A stretch of 64,000 bases of DNA. It comes from Glacieibacterium arshaanense (lineage in GTDB: Bacteria; Pseudomonadota; Alphaproteobacteria; Sphingomonadales; Sphingomonadaceae). How positions within the stretch are numbered: the stretch's first letter is position 1; each line of letters begins with the position of its first letter. The DNA lies in contig NZ_SIHO01000001.1 in the NCBI RefSeq assembly GCF_004681125.1, positions 693,149 through 757,148 on the forward strand. Direction: 5' to 3'. Below the pieces are notes generated by a model. The model had not been told where the DNA came from and did not search any database. It was given only the letters and a program-made list of their open reading frames with translations. Position numbers and translations under genes: made by a program. Positions 1-8,018 of the stretch are shown in pieces.

Positions 1-1
1 G

Positions 2-922
2 CGCGCCATGTTCACCATGATGAACCATGCGCGCATCAATGTCGGGCTGCAGGGCGTGGCAATTGCCGAGCGCGCCTACCAGGGCGCGCTGGCGTTCGCG
101 AAGGAACGTGTCCAGTCGGCGAAGTTCGGCGGTGGTCGGGACCCCGTGCGCATCATCGAGCACGCCGACGTGCGGCGCATGCTGATGACGATGAAGGCGA
201 CGACCGAGGCGGCGCGGGCGCTGACCTATCTGACCGCCGCGGCTGTCGACCGTGCGCACGCGACCGGCGATAAAGCTGCGGCCGGATTGGCCGATTTGCT
301 GACGCCGGTGACCAAGGCCTATGCCACCGATATCGGTGTCGAAATGGCCAGCATCGGCGTGCAGGTGTTTGGCGGCATGGGGTTTGTCGAGGAGACCGGC
401 GCGGCGCAGCACCTGCGCGATTCGCGCATTGCGCCGATCTACGAAGGCACCAACGGCATCCAGGCGCTCGACCTCGTCGGGCGCAAGCTGGGGATGGACG
501 GCGGCACGCATTGGCGGACGCTGTTCCTTGAAATCCGCGACTTCATTGGCGACCTGCCCAAGGCCGGCGACCTTGGCGCGCTGCGGCCGTACCTCGAGGA
601 CGGGCTGGCGGCGCTCGAAAATGCCAGCGTCTGGATGACGGGCAACAGCGGCGACGCACTGACCGACACTGCCGCGGGCGCGACGCCGTATCTGCGGCTG
701 TTCGGCGTGACGGTCGGGGGCTATTTGCTGGCCAAGCAGGCGGCAGTGGCGGCGCAGCGGTTGGCGGCGGGCGAGGGCGACGCGGCATTTCTGCGCGCCA
801 AGATCGCGACGGCGCGGTTCTTTGCCGAACAGTTGATGCCGCCGGCGACGGCGCTGCTCGGGCCGATCACGCGCGGGTCGGGGTTGTTTTACGCGATCGA
901 GGAAGCCGCGCTGGGGGCCTGA
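2..922 (+). CDS. acyl-CoA dehydrogenase, C-terminal part (5' end outside window)
   Basis: Only the C-terminal 306 codons or so are visible. The frame is open to base 2 with no start in view. The piece enters the family in mid-domain (NHARINVGLQG), runs through the C-terminal helical FAD domain with VFGGMGFVEETG and IYEGTNGIQALD, and ends in an additional helical region of about 150 residues. That region is found in the longer (about 600-residue) acyl-CoA dehydrogenases and not in the 390-residue forms. Such enzymes oxidise an acyl-CoA to the trans-2-enoyl-CoA in the cytoplasm and pass electrons to ETF. Acyl chain preference cannot be read from this part. The gene stops 10 bases before the convergent regulator gene. 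Confidence 0.9.
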   Translation, partial: RAMFTMMNHARINVGLQGVAIAERAYQGALAFAKERVQSAKFGGGRDPVRIIEHADVRRMLMTMKATTEAARALTYLTAAAVDRAHATGDKAAAGLADLLTPVTKAYATDIGVEMASIGVQVFGGMGFVEETGAAQHLRDSRIAPIYEGTNGIQALDLVGRKLGMDGGTHWRTLFLEIRDFIGDLPKAGDLGALRPYLEDGLAALENASVWMTGNSGDALTDTAAGATPYLRLFGVTVGGYLLAKQAAVAAQRLAAGEGDAAFLRAKIATARFFAEQLMPPATALLGPITRGSGLFYAIEEAALGA

Positions 923-931
923 GGCACGCCG

Positions 932-1270
932 TCAGGCTTGCGCGAACAGGTCTTCGGGCGCCAGCCCGAGTTGCGCGATGCGGCGCTTGATGCGCGGCCA
1001 TTCGGTTTCGAGGAAGGCGGCGCGCTCGGACTTGAGCAGCGCGGCGCGAGCACCCTGCTCGACATACAGGCCGACGCCCTTTTTGGCGACGACCAGCCCG
1101 GCGAGCTGGAGTTCCTGATAGGCCTTGGCGACTGTCAGCGGGTTGACATCGAGCTCGGCGGCGAGCGCCCGCACCGAAGGCAACGGCCCGTCGCCGTGGA
1201 CATTATCCAGAATGCGCACGACGATGATGTCGCGAATCTGGAGGTAAATGGGTCGATCATCCTGCCACAT
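932..1270 (-). CDS. GntR-family (YtrA-type) transcriptional regulator
   Basis: This 112-residue protein is an N-terminal winged helix-turn-helix (PIYLQIRDIIVVRIL, then LPSVRALAAELDVNPLTVAKAY as the recognition region) followed by only about 40 residues, ending WPRIKRRIAQLGL. The short tail without an effector domain is the YtrA class of GntR regulators. In other bacteria these usually sit in front of an ABC transporter operon that they repress. No ABC genes are adjacent here: the gene is convergent with the acyl-CoA dehydrogenase and divergent from the next secreted-protein gene. It is therefore either an orphan or acts in trans. Family assignment is firm; the target is unknown. Confidence 0.88.
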   Translation of the reverse strand: MWQDDRPIYLQIRDIIVVRILDNVHGDGPLPSVRALAAELDVNPLTVAKAYQELQLAGLVVAKKGVGLYVEQGARAALLKSERAAFLETEWPRIKRRIAQLGLAPEDLFAQA

Positions 1271-1275
1271 GCTGT

Positions 1276-1306
1276 CCTATTGCTATACAACACTAACCAA
1301 GTCAAC
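1276..1306 (-). promoter_or_regulatory. putative promoter/operator of the GntR gene
   Basis: Reading the minus strand upstream of the ATG at 1270 gives a TTGACT box (1299-1304), an AT-rich stretch containing TATAGC (1282-1287), and a small inverted repeat TTG-tatag-CAA (1280-1290). The spacing between TTGACT and TATAGC is only about 12 bases, so the exact -10 is uncertain. The inverted repeat is where an autoregulating GntR protein could bind. This is inference from position and composition only. Confidence 0.3.
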
Positions 1307-1405
1307 AATTGTCGCGCATTTAGCCGGTGACCTGCGCGCAGGGCTGGTCTAGGTTCCGCCGCGTGCTGCCGGAATGTTGCAGCCCATGAGATGCAGGAGT
1401 CGCAG

Positions 1406-1930
1406 ATGAACCGTGCCCGCATAGTGATTTTGGCGTTGGGATTTGCCTTCGGCGCGGCATTGCCGGCGCACGCGGCGGGGATTGACGACACGCTGGTAAG
1501 CTGCGCGCGCATGGCGAACAACGCCAAGCGGCTGGCGTGTTACGACGCGGCCGTGGCGACGATTTCGAACGATGCCAAGGCAGCAACCGCGCAGCGCGAG
1601 GCCGAAATGGCGGTGCTCGCGGCCGAGCAGGCCAAGGCCGACGAAGCCGCGAAAAAGGCGGCGTTCGGCGGCGAGCGGCTGGCGCGCGGGCAAGTGCCCG
1701 CCGGGACGATTACCCGCGTCGATGCCAAGGTCACCGAAGTGCTGACCGCCAGCGACGGCATGGCAGTGCTGGTGCTCGACAACGGCCAGATGTGGCGCCA
1801 GACGACCGGCGTGGCGCTGCCGCCGGTGCGCAACGGCGATGTGGTGGTCATCACCGTCGCTTCGATGGGCAGCTTCCAGGCCGAGCTGGTCCGCCAGCAC
1901 CGGGCGTTCAAGGTCAAGCGGATCAAGTAG
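1406..1930 (+). CDS. secreted protein of unknown function
   Basis: This 174-residue protein has a clear Sec signal peptide (MNRARIVILALGFAFGAA, cleavage likely after AHA). The mature part starts with a two-cysteine segment (LVSCARMANNAKRLACYDA), then an Ala/Lys/Glu-rich helical stretch, then a small beta-rich domain (AGTITRVDAKVTEVL to QMWRQTT to VVVITVASMGSFQAEL). The beta-rich end resembles secreted sphingomonad proteins of unknown role in which a Trp-containing strand precedes a basic tail (RAFKVKRIK). I start at the second ATG because GGAG lies 7 bases upstream; an ATG 15 bases earlier has no ribosome site. The enzyme or binding role is not recognisable. Confidence 0.75.
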   Translation: MNRARIVILALGFAFGAALPAHAAGIDDTLVSCARMANNAKRLACYDAAVATISNDAKAATAQREAEMAVLAAEQAKADEAAKKAAFGGERLARGQVPAGTITRVDAKVTEVLTASDGMAVLVLDNGQMWRQTTGVALPPVRNGDVVVITVASMGSFQAELVRQHRAFKVKRIK

Positions 1931-1932
1931 GC

Positions 1933-2040
1933 GGCAGCAGCTGCTGCCCGTTTGAACAGCCTAACCCCGCTCATCCCGAGCGAAGTCGAGGGACGCGCTG
2001 ACGGTTTGGTGTGTCCCTCGACTTCGCTCGGGATGAGCGG
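1933..2040. repeat. two palindromes after the stop codon, including a 28-bp perfect inverted repeat
   Basis: A 16-bp perfect palindrome (1933-1948, GGCAGCAGCTGCTGCC) follows the stop codon of the upstream gene directly. A second structure has 28-base arms at 1967-1994 and 2013-2040 that are perfectly complementary across an 18-base loop. Its arms contain CTCATCCCGAGCGAAGTCGA, a sequence I recognise as common between genes in sphingomonads and related alphaproteobacteria. It lies between convergent genes, so a bidirectional transcript end or an mRNA-stabilising hairpin is plausible. Confidence 0.8.
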
Positions 2041-2063
2041 CGTTGGGTAAACTTGGAAGGCGC

Positions 2064-2657
2064 TTAAGTCGCGTCGGGCGTGAAGGCGCGCACCACGGTT
2101 CCCGGCGCCGGGCGCGGACGTTCGGCGAGCGGGCGGCCCTGCGTGCCGATGAACACGAAGCCGGCAATGCGGCCATCTTCGATACCGAGCGCATCGGCGA
2201 CGTCGCGCGAATAGCACGCCCAGCCGGTCAGCCAGTTGGCGACAAAGCCCTGGGCGTGCGCGGCGTTGCACAGCTGCATCGTTGCGGCACCCGCCGAAAG
2301 CTCCTGTTCCCAGCGCGGGATGTGGCTGGCCGACACCGGCTGGCTGACGACGATGACCAGGCACGGCGCCTGATGCGCGAAGCTGCGGATCGCCTCGATC
2401 TCGGTGGCGCCGGGGGCCGCGTGCTCGTGGCGGTAGGCGGTCTCCAGCAGCGCCGCGAAACCAGCCCGCGCTTCGGGGGCAACGGTGATGAAGCGCCACG
2501 GCGCCAGCTTGCCGTGGTCTGGGACGCGCGCCGCGCTGGCGAGCATGGCGGCGAGTTGTGCGGCGTCGGGGCCGGGCGCAACCATTTCGCGTGCCTTGCC
2601 CGAACGTCGGGTCGCCAGCAGCGCGCGCGGCGACGAGATGTCGTTGAAATTGTCCAT
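2064..2657 (-). CDS. nitroreductase-family NAD(P)H:FMN oxidoreductase
   Basis: This 197-residue protein fits the small nitroreductase family (FMN-dependent, homodimeric, cytoplasmic). The N-terminal RRSGKAREM segment holds the usual Arg-rich FMN phosphate contact. VPDHGKLAPWRFITV matches the P-[SD]-x-x-x-x-PW-RF block, and the C-terminal GFVFIGTQGRPLAERPRP is the typical end strand. AAHAQGFVANWLTGW is the helix facing the active site. The frame stays open far upstream, but the ATG at 2657 matches the family N-terminus and lies close to the divergent promoter region with the transporter gene. The physiological substrate cannot be read. Confidence 0.9.
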   Translation of the reverse strand: MDNFNDISSPRALLATRRSGKAREMVAPGPDAAQLAAMLASAARVPDHGKLAPWRFITVAPEARAGFAALLETAYRHEHAAPGATEIEAIRSFAHQAPCLVIVVSQPVSASHIPRWEQELSAGAATMQLCNAAHAQGFVANWLTGWACYSRDVADALGIEDGRIAGFVFIGTQGRPLAERPRPAPGTVVRAFTPDAT

Positions 2658-2813
2658 GGCGGCTGCGCTAGCATCGCTGCCGGCGCGGCGCCAGTGTTCA
2701 ACACGGCGCAAAGCCGCCGCGCTGCCCCTTCCTTTCCGCGAAAGCCACGCTAGTGTGTTACCTAACGCGCCCGAGTCAACGTGCGCCGTGTAACGCTTAA
2801 AGATAGGGGAATA

Positions 2814-4577
2814 ATGGCAACCAAGGCAGCGGCCGCAGGGGAAACCTGGTTCGGTCATCCGCGCCAATTGGCACGACTGTTCACCACCGAAATGTGGGAA
2901 CGCTTCGGTTTCTACGGCATGCGGGCGCTGTTGACGCTCTACCTTGCCGACCACTTCCTGTTCAGCGATTCGACGACGAACGGCCTGTATGGCGCCTTCA
3001 CCTCGCTGGTCTATCTGACGCCGCTGTTCGGCGGGTTGCTGGCCGACCGCTATCTCGGGTCGAAACGCGCGGTGAAGCTCGGCGCGATCCTGATGTCGAT
3101 CGGCTATCTGACGCTGGCGTTCGGCGGCGATGCTGCCAAACCGTTCGCCACCGTCGGCGGCCAGCGCTACGAAGTCAGTGTCGAAAAGTCCGGCGAGGAC
3201 AAGAGCCAGTACATCACCATCGGCAGCGAAAAGCTGAAGATCGACGGTCAAGCCGATGGCTCGATCGCGCTCACCCGTGCCGATGGCAGCACCGCGCAGA
3301 CCGTGGCGGGCAGCGATTTCGTGTCGAGCGCCGAGCGGTCGAACTTCCACGTGCTGCTGATGCTGGCGGCGCTGTCGGTGATCACCGTCGGCAACGGCTT
3401 CTTCAAACCCAATATCTCGACGATGGTCGGCTCGCTGTATGCCGATGGCGACCGCCGCCGCGATTCGGGGTTCACGATTTTCTACATGGGCATCAACGTC
3501 GGGGCGCTGCTGTCGCAGTTCCTGCTGCCGCTGGTCGCGGTGTATTTCGGCTGGTCGACGGGCTTTGCGCTGGCCGCCGCCGGCATGGCGTTCAGCTGGG
3601 TGCTGTTCCAGTTCGATGGCGGCCGGCTGGCAAGCTACGGCAATCCGCCCGAAAGCGCCGGTCCCGACCGCAGCAAGCTCATCTATGTCTGCGCGCTGAT
3701 TGCCATTCCGGTGGTCTGGCTACTGTTCCGCAACATGATGGAAGGCGCCGATGCCGCCGCCGCCGCCGCCAAGAACGGCAGCGGTTTCCTCGGCTACATC
3801 GCCTCGTTGCCGATCCTCGGCAAGTTCCTGTTCTTCACCTTCTTCGCGGCGGTCATCGGCATTCCGGCCTGGGCCTGGCGCACCGGCAGCAAGCAGGAAT
3901 TCCAGATGATGATGGCGGCGTTCGTGCTGATCGTCTTCAACGTCGTGTTCTGGACGCTGTTCGAACAGGCGGGCAGCTCGCTGACCTTCTTTGCCGACCG
4001 CAACACCGACCGCGACCTCGGCTTCTATCTGGTGCCGGCCGGTCAGGTGCAGGTGTTCAATGCGCTGTTCATCGTCGGCCTCGCGCCGGTGTTCGGGGCG
4101 CTGTGGCTGTGGCTCGCCAAGCGCAACATGGAACCCGGGATTCCGGTCAAATTCGCTATCGCGCTGATGGGCGCCGGGCTGGGCTTCCTCGTGCTGGTCT
4201 ATGGCGCGCGCTTTGCCGGTGATGACTTCAAGGTCGGGCTGGGCTGGGTGGCGATGCTCTACCTGATCCAGTCGATGGCCGAATTGTGCATCTCGCCGGT
4301 TGGCTTAAGCATGATCACCAAACTGTCGATGGCGCGCATCGTCGCGATGATGATGGGCGTGTGGTTCCTGTCGATTGCCGTCGCGCAATACGTCGCCGGT
4401 GTCGTCGCGCAGTTCGCCAGCGTCGAAACCGTCGGCGGCGAGGTCACCAACCTGCAGGTCAGCCTGCAGACCTATGTCGGGGTGTTCAACACCATCGGCT
4501 GGATTTCGGTCGGCATCGGCGTGTTGCTGCTCGCCATTTCGCCATTGCTCAAACGCTGGATGCACGGGGTAAATTGA
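2814..4577 (+). CDS. proton-dependent oligopeptide (POT/PTR2) transporter
   Basis: This 587-residue polytopic inner-membrane protein carries the POT signature TEMWERFGFYGMRALL in the first helix (ExxERFxYYG) and the second family signature around GNGFFKPNISTMVG and GINVGALLSQF. It imports di- or tripeptides with protons. Between helices 3 and 4 it has a hydrophilic insert of about 55 residues (VGGQRYEVSVEKSGEDKSQ and onward), absent from minimal E. coli POTs and often seen in long POTs of sphingomonads and xanthomonads. The start is the ATG preceded by AGGGG. The stop overlaps the next gene's ATG (TGATG), so the transporter and the two amidohydrolases form an operon, suggesting peptide or peptide-like nutrient processing. 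Confidence 0.93.
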   Translation: MATKAAAAGETWFGHPRQLARLFTTEMWERFGFYGMRALLTLYLADHFLFSDSTTNGLYGAFTSLVYLTPLFGGLLADRYLGSKRAVKLGAILMSIGYLTLAFGGDAAKPFATVGGQRYEVSVEKSGEDKSQYITIGSEKLKIDGQADGSIALTRADGSTAQTVAGSDFVSSAERSNFHVLLMLAALSVITVGNGFFKPNISTMVGSLYADGDRRRDSGFTIFYMGINVGALLSQFLLPLVAVYFGWSTGFALAAAGMAFSWVLFQFDGGRLASYGNPPESAGPDRSKLIYVCALIAIPVVWLLFRNMMEGADAAAAAAKNGSGFLGYIASLPILGKFLFFTFFAAVIGIPAWAWRTGSKQEFQMMMAAFVLIVFNVVFWTLFEQAGSSLTFFADRNTDRDLGFYLVPAGQVQVFNALFIVGLAPVFGALWLWLAKRNMEPGIPVKFAIALMGAGLGFLVLVYGARFAGDDFKVGLGWVAMLYLIQSMAELCISPVGLSMITKLSMARIVAMMMGVWFLSIAVAQYVAGVVAQFASVETVGGEVTNLQVSLQTYVGVFNTIGWISVGIGVLLLAISPLLKRWMHGVN

Positions 4578-5986
4578 TGATGCGCAAGGTCATTCTGGCG
4601 AGCTTGCTGCTCACCGCCGCATGCACCACCACAAATGCGCCACCGCCACCGCCGGCGAGCGTGGCTGCCGCACCCGCACCGAAGCCGTTCCCGTCGACGT
4701 ACAAGGCCTATCCGGGGGTGACCACGGTGATCCGCGGCGCCACCATCTATGACGGCGCCGGCCACCGCATCGATAACGGCCAGATCCGCCTCGAAAACGG
4801 CAAGGTCGCCGAAATCGGCACGACGGTCAGCGTGCCGGCGGGGGCGACGGTCATCGAGGCCAATGGTCGCTACGTCACGCCGGGCATCATCGACATCCAC
4901 AGCCACCTCGGCGTCTACCCGAGCCCCGGCGTCGACGCCAACAGCGACGGCAACGAGGCGACCGCCCCGGCGCGTCCCGAAGTCTGGTCGGAACATTCGA
5001 TCTGGCCGCAGGACCCCGGCTTCACACGGGCGTTGGCGGGTGGCGTGACCAGCCTGCACATTCTGCCGGGTTCGGCGAACCTGTTCGGCGGTCGCGGCGT
5101 GACGGTCAAGAACGTGCTCGGCCGCACCGCGCAGGACATGAAGTTCCCCGATGCGCCGATGAGCCTGAAGATGGCGTGCGGCGAAAACCCCAAGCGCGTT
5201 TACGGTAGCCGCAACCAGATGCCGTCGACGCGGATGGGCAACATCGCTGTCGACCGCCAGACTTGGGCCGATGCCACCGCCTACAAGCGGCGCTGGGATG
5301 ACTATAACAAGCGCGTCGCGGCGGGCACCGCCAAGCCGAGTGATATGCCGCGCCGCGAGCTCGGCAACGAGACGCTGATGGGCGTCTTGAACGGCGAAAT
5401 CCTCGTTCAGAACCACTGCTACCGCGCCGACGAAATGGCCAACACGATCGCGATGTCGAACGAGTTCGGCTACAAGGTCACGACGTTCCACCACGCCGTC
5501 GAGGCATACAAGATCGCCGACCTGCTCAAGGCCAACGGCATCTGTTCGGCGATGTGGGCCGACTGGTGGGGCTTCAAGATGGAAAGCTATGACGGCATCC
5601 GCGAGAATGTCGCGCTGGTGCAGAACGCCGGGGCCTGCGCCATCGTCCATTCGGATGACGCCAACGGCATCCAGCGCCTCAACCAGGAAGCCGCCAAGGC
5701 GGCCGCCGCCGGCAAGCGTGCCGGCATCAACATCCCGCCCGAAGTCATCTGGGAATGGGTGTCGCTCAATCCCGCCAAGGGGCTCGGCATCGCCGACAAG
5801 ACCGGCAGCCTCGAGGTCGGCAAGATGGCCGATGTCGTGCTGTGGAACGGCGATCCGCTGAGCGTCTATTCGCGGCCCGAAAAGGTCTGGATCGACGGTG
5901 CGGTGATGTTCGATACCAGCGATCCCAAACGTCGCCCGATGACCGACTTCGAGCTCGGCCAGCCCGGCATGGGAGATGTGAAGTGA
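4577..5986 (+). CDS. amidohydrolase-superfamily lipoprotein, metal ligands present
   Basis: This 469-residue protein has a lipoprotein signal (MMRKVILASLLLTAAC, Cys16) followed by a Pro/Ala-rich linker, so it should be anchored in the periplasm. The metal-dependent hydrolase core begins at VIRGATIYDG. The motif DIHSH (His108, His110) supplies the first metal ligands, HH near FHHAVEAYK and the later HSDDAN give further His/Asp ligands, and GSLEVGKMADVVLWNGDPL closes the small beta domain as in imidazolonepropionase-type enzymes. The substrate is unknown; hydrolysis of a cyclic amide or dipeptide would fit the neighbouring peptide transporter. It overlaps the next gene by GTGA. Confidence 0.88.
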   Translation: MMRKVILASLLLTAACTTTNAPPPPPASVAAAPAPKPFPSTYKAYPGVTTVIRGATIYDGAGHRIDNGQIRLENGKVAEIGTTVSVPAGATVIEANGRYVTPGIIDIHSHLGVYPSPGVDANSDGNEATAPARPEVWSEHSIWPQDPGFTRALAGGVTSLHILPGSANLFGGRGVTVKNVLGRTAQDMKFPDAPMSLKMACGENPKRVYGSRNQMPSTRMGNIAVDRQTWADATAYKRRWDDYNKRVAAGTAKPSDMPRRELGNETLMGVLNGEILVQNHCYRADEMANTIAMSNEFGYKVTTFHHAVEAYKIADLLKANGICSAMWADWWGFKMESYDGIRENVALVQNAGACAIVHSDDANGIQRLNQEAAKAAAAGKRAGINIPPEVIWEWVSLNPAKGLGIADKTGSLEVGKMADVVLWNGDPLSVYSRPEKVWIDGAVMFDTSDPKRRPMTDFELGQPGMGDVK

Positions 5987-7293
5987 AACTGTTCCGCACC
6001 GCCGCCGCCGTCGCGGCCTTGCTTGTCGCCGCAGCACCGCTAAGCGCCGAAACCATCGCCATCACCGGTGGCCGCGTCGCCACCGTCGCCAACCCCGAAC
6101 CGCTCGACGGCGCCACTGTCGTCATCCGCGACGGCCGCATTGTCGCGGTCGGCAAGGGTGTCGCGGTGCCCGCGGGCGCGCGCGTCATTGATGCGACGGG
6201 CAAATGGGTGACGCCGGGGCTGATTGCCGGCAACTCGATGCTCGGGCTGTACGAAGTCGATGCCGTCGATGAAACCAACGATACCGAAGCGCGCAAGTCG
6301 CCGTGGTCGGCCGCTATCGACGTGTCGTCGGGGCTCAACGCCCGCGCCACGCCGGTCTCGGTGGCACGCCTCGGCGGCGTGACGCGCGCCGCGGTGCAAC
6401 CCGATACCGGCAACAGCATTTTCGGCGGGCAAGGCGCGCTGATCACGCTCGCTGCGGGCGAGGATATCCTGCTGCGGCCGCGCGCCTTCCAGTTCATCGA
6501 ACTGGGCGAAGACGGCGCGCGCAAGGCTGGCGGCTCGCGCCCGGCGGCGTGGCTTGAACTGCGCAACGCGCTGCAGGAAGCCGAGCGTTATGCCCGCAAC
6601 CCCGCCGCCTATACCGACGGCCGCGACCGCGAGGCGCTGGTGACGCGGCTCGATGCGGCGGCGCTGGTTTCGGTGGTCGATGGCCGCGTGCCGTTGATGG
6701 TGCATGTCGAACGCGCCAGCGACATTCTGAACGTGCTGCGGCTGCCGAAGGAGTTCCCCAAGGTCCGCCTGATCCTGCTCGGAGCGCGTGAAGGCTGGAC
6801 GGTCGCCGACCAGATCGCCGCCGCCAAGGTGCCGGTCATCACCATGGCGCTGATGGATCTGCCCGATGCGTTTGAAACGCTGGCGTCGACTCGGTCGAAC
6901 GCCGGGCGGCTGGTCGCCGCTGGCGTGCTCGTCGGGCTCGGCATGACAACCGATGGCACCGGCAACCAGCCGCGCAACCTGCCGCAACAGGCGGGCAATG
7001 CCGTCGCGCAGGGGCGGCTACCCGGCGCCGTCGGGCTGACCCCGGCGCAGGCACTCGCGGCGATGACGCGCAGCAACGCGCGCATCTTCGGTATGGACGA
7101 TGTCGGGACGCTCGAGGCCGGCAAGGCCGCCGATGTCGTGGTGTGGGACGGTGACCCGCTCGAACTGTCGTCGGCGCCGACGTCGGTGATCATCGGCGGC
7201 GTCGTCCAGCCGACGGTATCGCGGCAGACGATGTTGCGCGACCGCTATCTCAACCTGCAGCACGACCAGCTGCCTTTGGCCTATCCGAGGTGA
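5983..7293 (+). CDS. amidohydrolase-fold secreted protein lacking the metal-binding HxH
   Basis: This 436-residue protein starts at a GTG that overlaps the previous stop (GTGA) and has GGGAG 7 bases upstream. It has a Sec signal peptide (MKLFRTAAAVAALLVAAA, cleavage after LSA). It keeps the overall amidohydrolase layout, from ITGGRVATVANPEPLDGATVV to GTLEAGKAADVVVWDGDPLEL. Where the upstream paralogue reads GIIDIHSHLGVY, this protein reads GLIAGNSMLGLY, so both His ligands are replaced (Asn84, Met86), and no second His pair is obvious. It is probably a non-catalytic or altered partner of the upstream enzyme. Tight coupling suggests co-production and perhaps a heteromer; that part is inference. 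Confidence 0.85.
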   Translation: MKLFRTAAAVAALLVAAAPLSAETIAITGGRVATVANPEPLDGATVVIRDGRIVAVGKGVAVPAGARVIDATGKWVTPGLIAGNSMLGLYEVDAVDETNDTEARKSPWSAAIDVSSGLNARATPVSVARLGGVTRAAVQPDTGNSIFGGQGALITLAAGEDILLRPRAFQFIELGEDGARKAGGSRPAAWLELRNALQEAERYARNPAAYTDGRDREALVTRLDAAALVSVVDGRVPLMVHVERASDILNVLRLPKEFPKVRLILLGAREGWTVADQIAAAKVPVITMALMDLPDAFETLASTRSNAGRLVAAGVLVGLGMTTDGTGNQPRNLPQQAGNAVAQGRLPGAVGLTPAQALAAMTRSNARIFGMDDVGTLEAGKAADVVVWDGDPLELSSAPTSVIIGGVVQPTVSRQTMLRDRYLNLQHDQLPLAYPR

Positions 7294-7297
7294 TGCC

Positions 7298-7984
7298 ATG
7301 CCTGAACTCGCACTTGCGCTGATTGCGTTTGTCGGCAGCCACGAACTGCTGTCGCACGTGTTGCGAAAGCCGTTGGTGGCCAAACTCGGCGAGGCCGGGT
7401 TCGCCGCGCTTTATTCGGTGGTGGCCGCAGCGACGTTGTTCTGGGCAGTCAACGCCTGGCAGCGCGCCGAGCCGGCGCAGCTGTGGACGGCGCCGCTGTG
7501 GATGTGGAGCGTCGGTTCGATCGTCATGCTGATCGCCGCCATATTGTTCGTCGGGTCGATGACCTCGCCCAATCCGGCGCTGCCGGGGCGCGGGGCTGCC
7601 GCCAACGCCGCACCGCGCGGGGTATTGCGCATCACCCGCCACCCGATGATGTGGGCGTTCGGGCTGTGGGCGGCGGTGCACGCGACGCTGTCGGGCGACA
7701 AGGCGACCATCCTGTTCTGCTTCGGTATCGGATTCCTGGCGCTGTTCGGCGCGTCGATGCAGGACCGCAAGAAGCGCGGCCAGCTCGGCGCGGCCTGGGC
7801 AGCGCATGAAGCCAGCACCAGCTATCTGCCGTTCGGCGCGCAGTTCGGCGGGCGCGCGTCATGGTCGAGCATCAACCCCGGGCTGGTGGCGACGCTCGGC
7901 GGCATCGTGCTGTGGCTGGCCGCAACCTGGGCGCATCCGATGATGGGCGCGCCGGTGGTCGGCATCTGGAGCATGATCGGTTAA
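7298..7984 (+). CDS. NnrU-family membrane protein
   Basis: This 228-residue protein has about six hydrophobic segments and the NnrU pattern: an N-terminal helix with FVGSHELLSH, GVLRITRHPMMWAFGLWAAVH in the middle (an RHP loop like that of isoprenylcysteine methyltransferase-type membrane proteins), and a basic DRKKR loop. NnrU was named from a gene near denitrification loci, and related proteins act in carotenoid isomerisation (Z-ISO). The biochemical role here is open. It starts 4 bases after the amidohydrolase stop, so it belongs to the same transcription unit. Confidence 0.85.
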   Translation: MPELALALIAFVGSHELLSHVLRKPLVAKLGEAGFAALYSVVAAATLFWAVNAWQRAEPAQLWTAPLWMWSVGSIVMLIAAILFVGSMTSPNPALPGRGAAANAAPRGVLRITRHPMMWAFGLWAAVHATLSGDKATILFCFGIGFLALFGASMQDRKKRGQLGAAWAAHEASTSYLPFGAQFGGRASWSSINPGLVATLGGIVLWLAATWAHPMMGAPVVGIWSMIG

Positions 7985-8018
7985 AGCCCGACACGCATTA
8001 GTTCCTGGGGAGTTGAAC

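Noticed and set aside
2658-3350. N-terminal extension of the nitroreductase frame across the transporter gene
   Set aside because: The extension runs opposite the POT coding sequence and carries no family feature; the ATG at 2657 matches the nitroreductase N-terminus.
4472-6037. Long open frame on the minus strand opposite the amidohydrolase gene
   Set aside because: Arg/His/Val-rich translation typical of the antisense frame of high-GC coding DNA, with no motif and no ribosome site; the + strand gene has a clear fold and signal.
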